Part shown: positions 63,553-64,000 of the stretch, piece after piece | How positions within the stretch are numbered: position 1 is the stretch's first letter | Layout of the letters: the number at the start of each line of letters is the position of its first letter | Assembly (NCBI RefSeq): GCF_037176765.1 | Contig: NC_090026.1 | Span: 132,554,752-132,618,751, forward strand | Length of the DNA: 64,000 bases | Direction of reading: 5' to 3' | From: Anolis sagrei | Taxonomy: Eukaryota; Chordata; Lepidosauria; Squamata; Anolidae | Position numbers and translations under genes: made by a program | Notes under the pieces: generated by a model | Databases searched by the model: none | What the model was told of the DNA's origin: nothing | Seen by the model: the letters and a program-made list of their open reading frames with translations, nothing else

Positions 63553-63658
63553 TTGGAATTCCTCGGGACTCAGGGTGGGTCACTAGGTTGAGCCCCCAAA
63601 GGGAATGAGGATGGGAAGGGGTCTCGGTGTCAGAGGGAGAACCAAAAGCCGTCATTAC

Positions 63659-63785
63659 CCAGAGAGCAGACCAGCTCAAAGTTCTCGGCCATTACGTCCT
63701 GGTAGAGCTCCTTCTGCCACTCCGCGAGCTCCGCCCACTCCGCGGGAGAGAAGTAGACCGCCACGTCCGCAAAGGCCACCGGTAC
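63659..63785 (-). CDS. KRAB zinc-finger protein 2, KRAB-A exon
   Basis: On the minus strand TTGCAG|GTACCG opens the exon at 63785 and CTCTGG|GTAATG closes it at 63659. The length of 127 nt is the standard size of KRAB-A exons. It encodes [17 protein letters not shown], then [19 protein letters not shown] and CSL. The conserved DVAVYF, EW, LY and DVM-EN positions that bind the TRIM28 corepressor are present. The form EWQKELY, where classical KRABs have QRNLY, is typical of the older variant KRABs such as ZNF282, ZNF398 and ZNF777. The reading phase is 0 at entry. The upstream exons, including the start codon, lie beyond the right edge of the window. Confidence 0.93.
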
Positions 63786-64000
63786 CTGCAACAAGGAGCA
63801 GCCCCTCAGCACCAAGCGCCCCACAAAGAGAGGGGGCGGACTGCAAGAGGACGGGACATGAATCCCAAATGAAGCAGGCCAAGAACTTCAAGGTGGGCCA
63901 AAATCACAGAGGAGAACATCAACTGGGCCCAAGTATCGAGTGGGACAAGAATCGCAAAGTAGGCAACAACCTCAAATTGCCACAAATTGCAAGTTGGGAC

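Overview
The window looks like nuclear DNA of a squamate reptile, most likely an iguanian (Anolis-like) lizard. This is inferred from the repeat mix: CR1, L2, RTE-BovB and Vingi-like LINEs, Penelope-like ends, many short hAT and mariner-type elements, and two tRNA-derived SINE families. No species can be named from sequence alone. Host coding DNA is sparse and most of the 64 kb is transposable elements and tandem repeats, often nested two or three deep.

Host genes. (1) 2.06-2.86 kb, plus strand: a GIMAP/AIG1-type GTPase exon, perhaps with a short first coding exon and a poly(A) signal near 3.1 kb. (2) 24.9-26.7 kb, minus strand: the terminal exon of a C2H2 zinc-finger gene with six fingers and an apparent 3' UTR. 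(3) 56.76-63.79 kb, minus strand: a KRAB zinc-finger gene with a KRAB-A exon of 127 nt, a KRAB-B-like exon of 123 nt and an eight-finger terminal exon. The splice phases agree and the three exons add up to a whole number of codons. A CpG-rich block at 34.7-35.2 kb with a CRE, a GC box and two inverted ZNF143-like sites, plus a minus-strand splice donor, looks like a promoter and first exon, possibly of gene 2. GIMAP genes beside KRAB zinc-finger genes recall human 7q36; that link is inference.

Repeat layout. 0.4-1.7 kb Penelope-like ends; 3.9-11 kb solo LTR fossils, LINE fragments and a CTAGCTG-type repeat; 11-14.6 kb CR1 copies, one split by a solo LTR; 14.8-17.9 kb BovB, then a Vingi-like LINE and a hAT nested in a Penelope-like fold-back; 18-24.9 kb hAT, pogo-like and mariner-like short elements with a 172-bp tandem array; 26.8-31 kb CR1, L2 and a probable RLE-type LINE; 31.3-34.6 kb AT-rich minisatellite; 35.3-42.1 kb a nearly full-length CR1 inside a long polypyrimidine tract; 42.5-54 kb L2, SINEs, hAT, a Vingi-like LINE and mariner; 54.1-56.4 kb two regular tandem arrays (243 bp and 175 bp); 58.8-63.6 kb short elements and two solo LTRs in the KRAB gene introns.

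The most unusual signal is a Penelope-like terminal repeat that recurs as a head-to-head fold-back (inverted dimer). Copies are flanked by 10-12 bp duplications, the two arms of a copy share private variants, and a hammerhead-like core occurs on both strands. Exact family names for several LINEs and for the CTAGCTG-type repeat could not be settled by eye.
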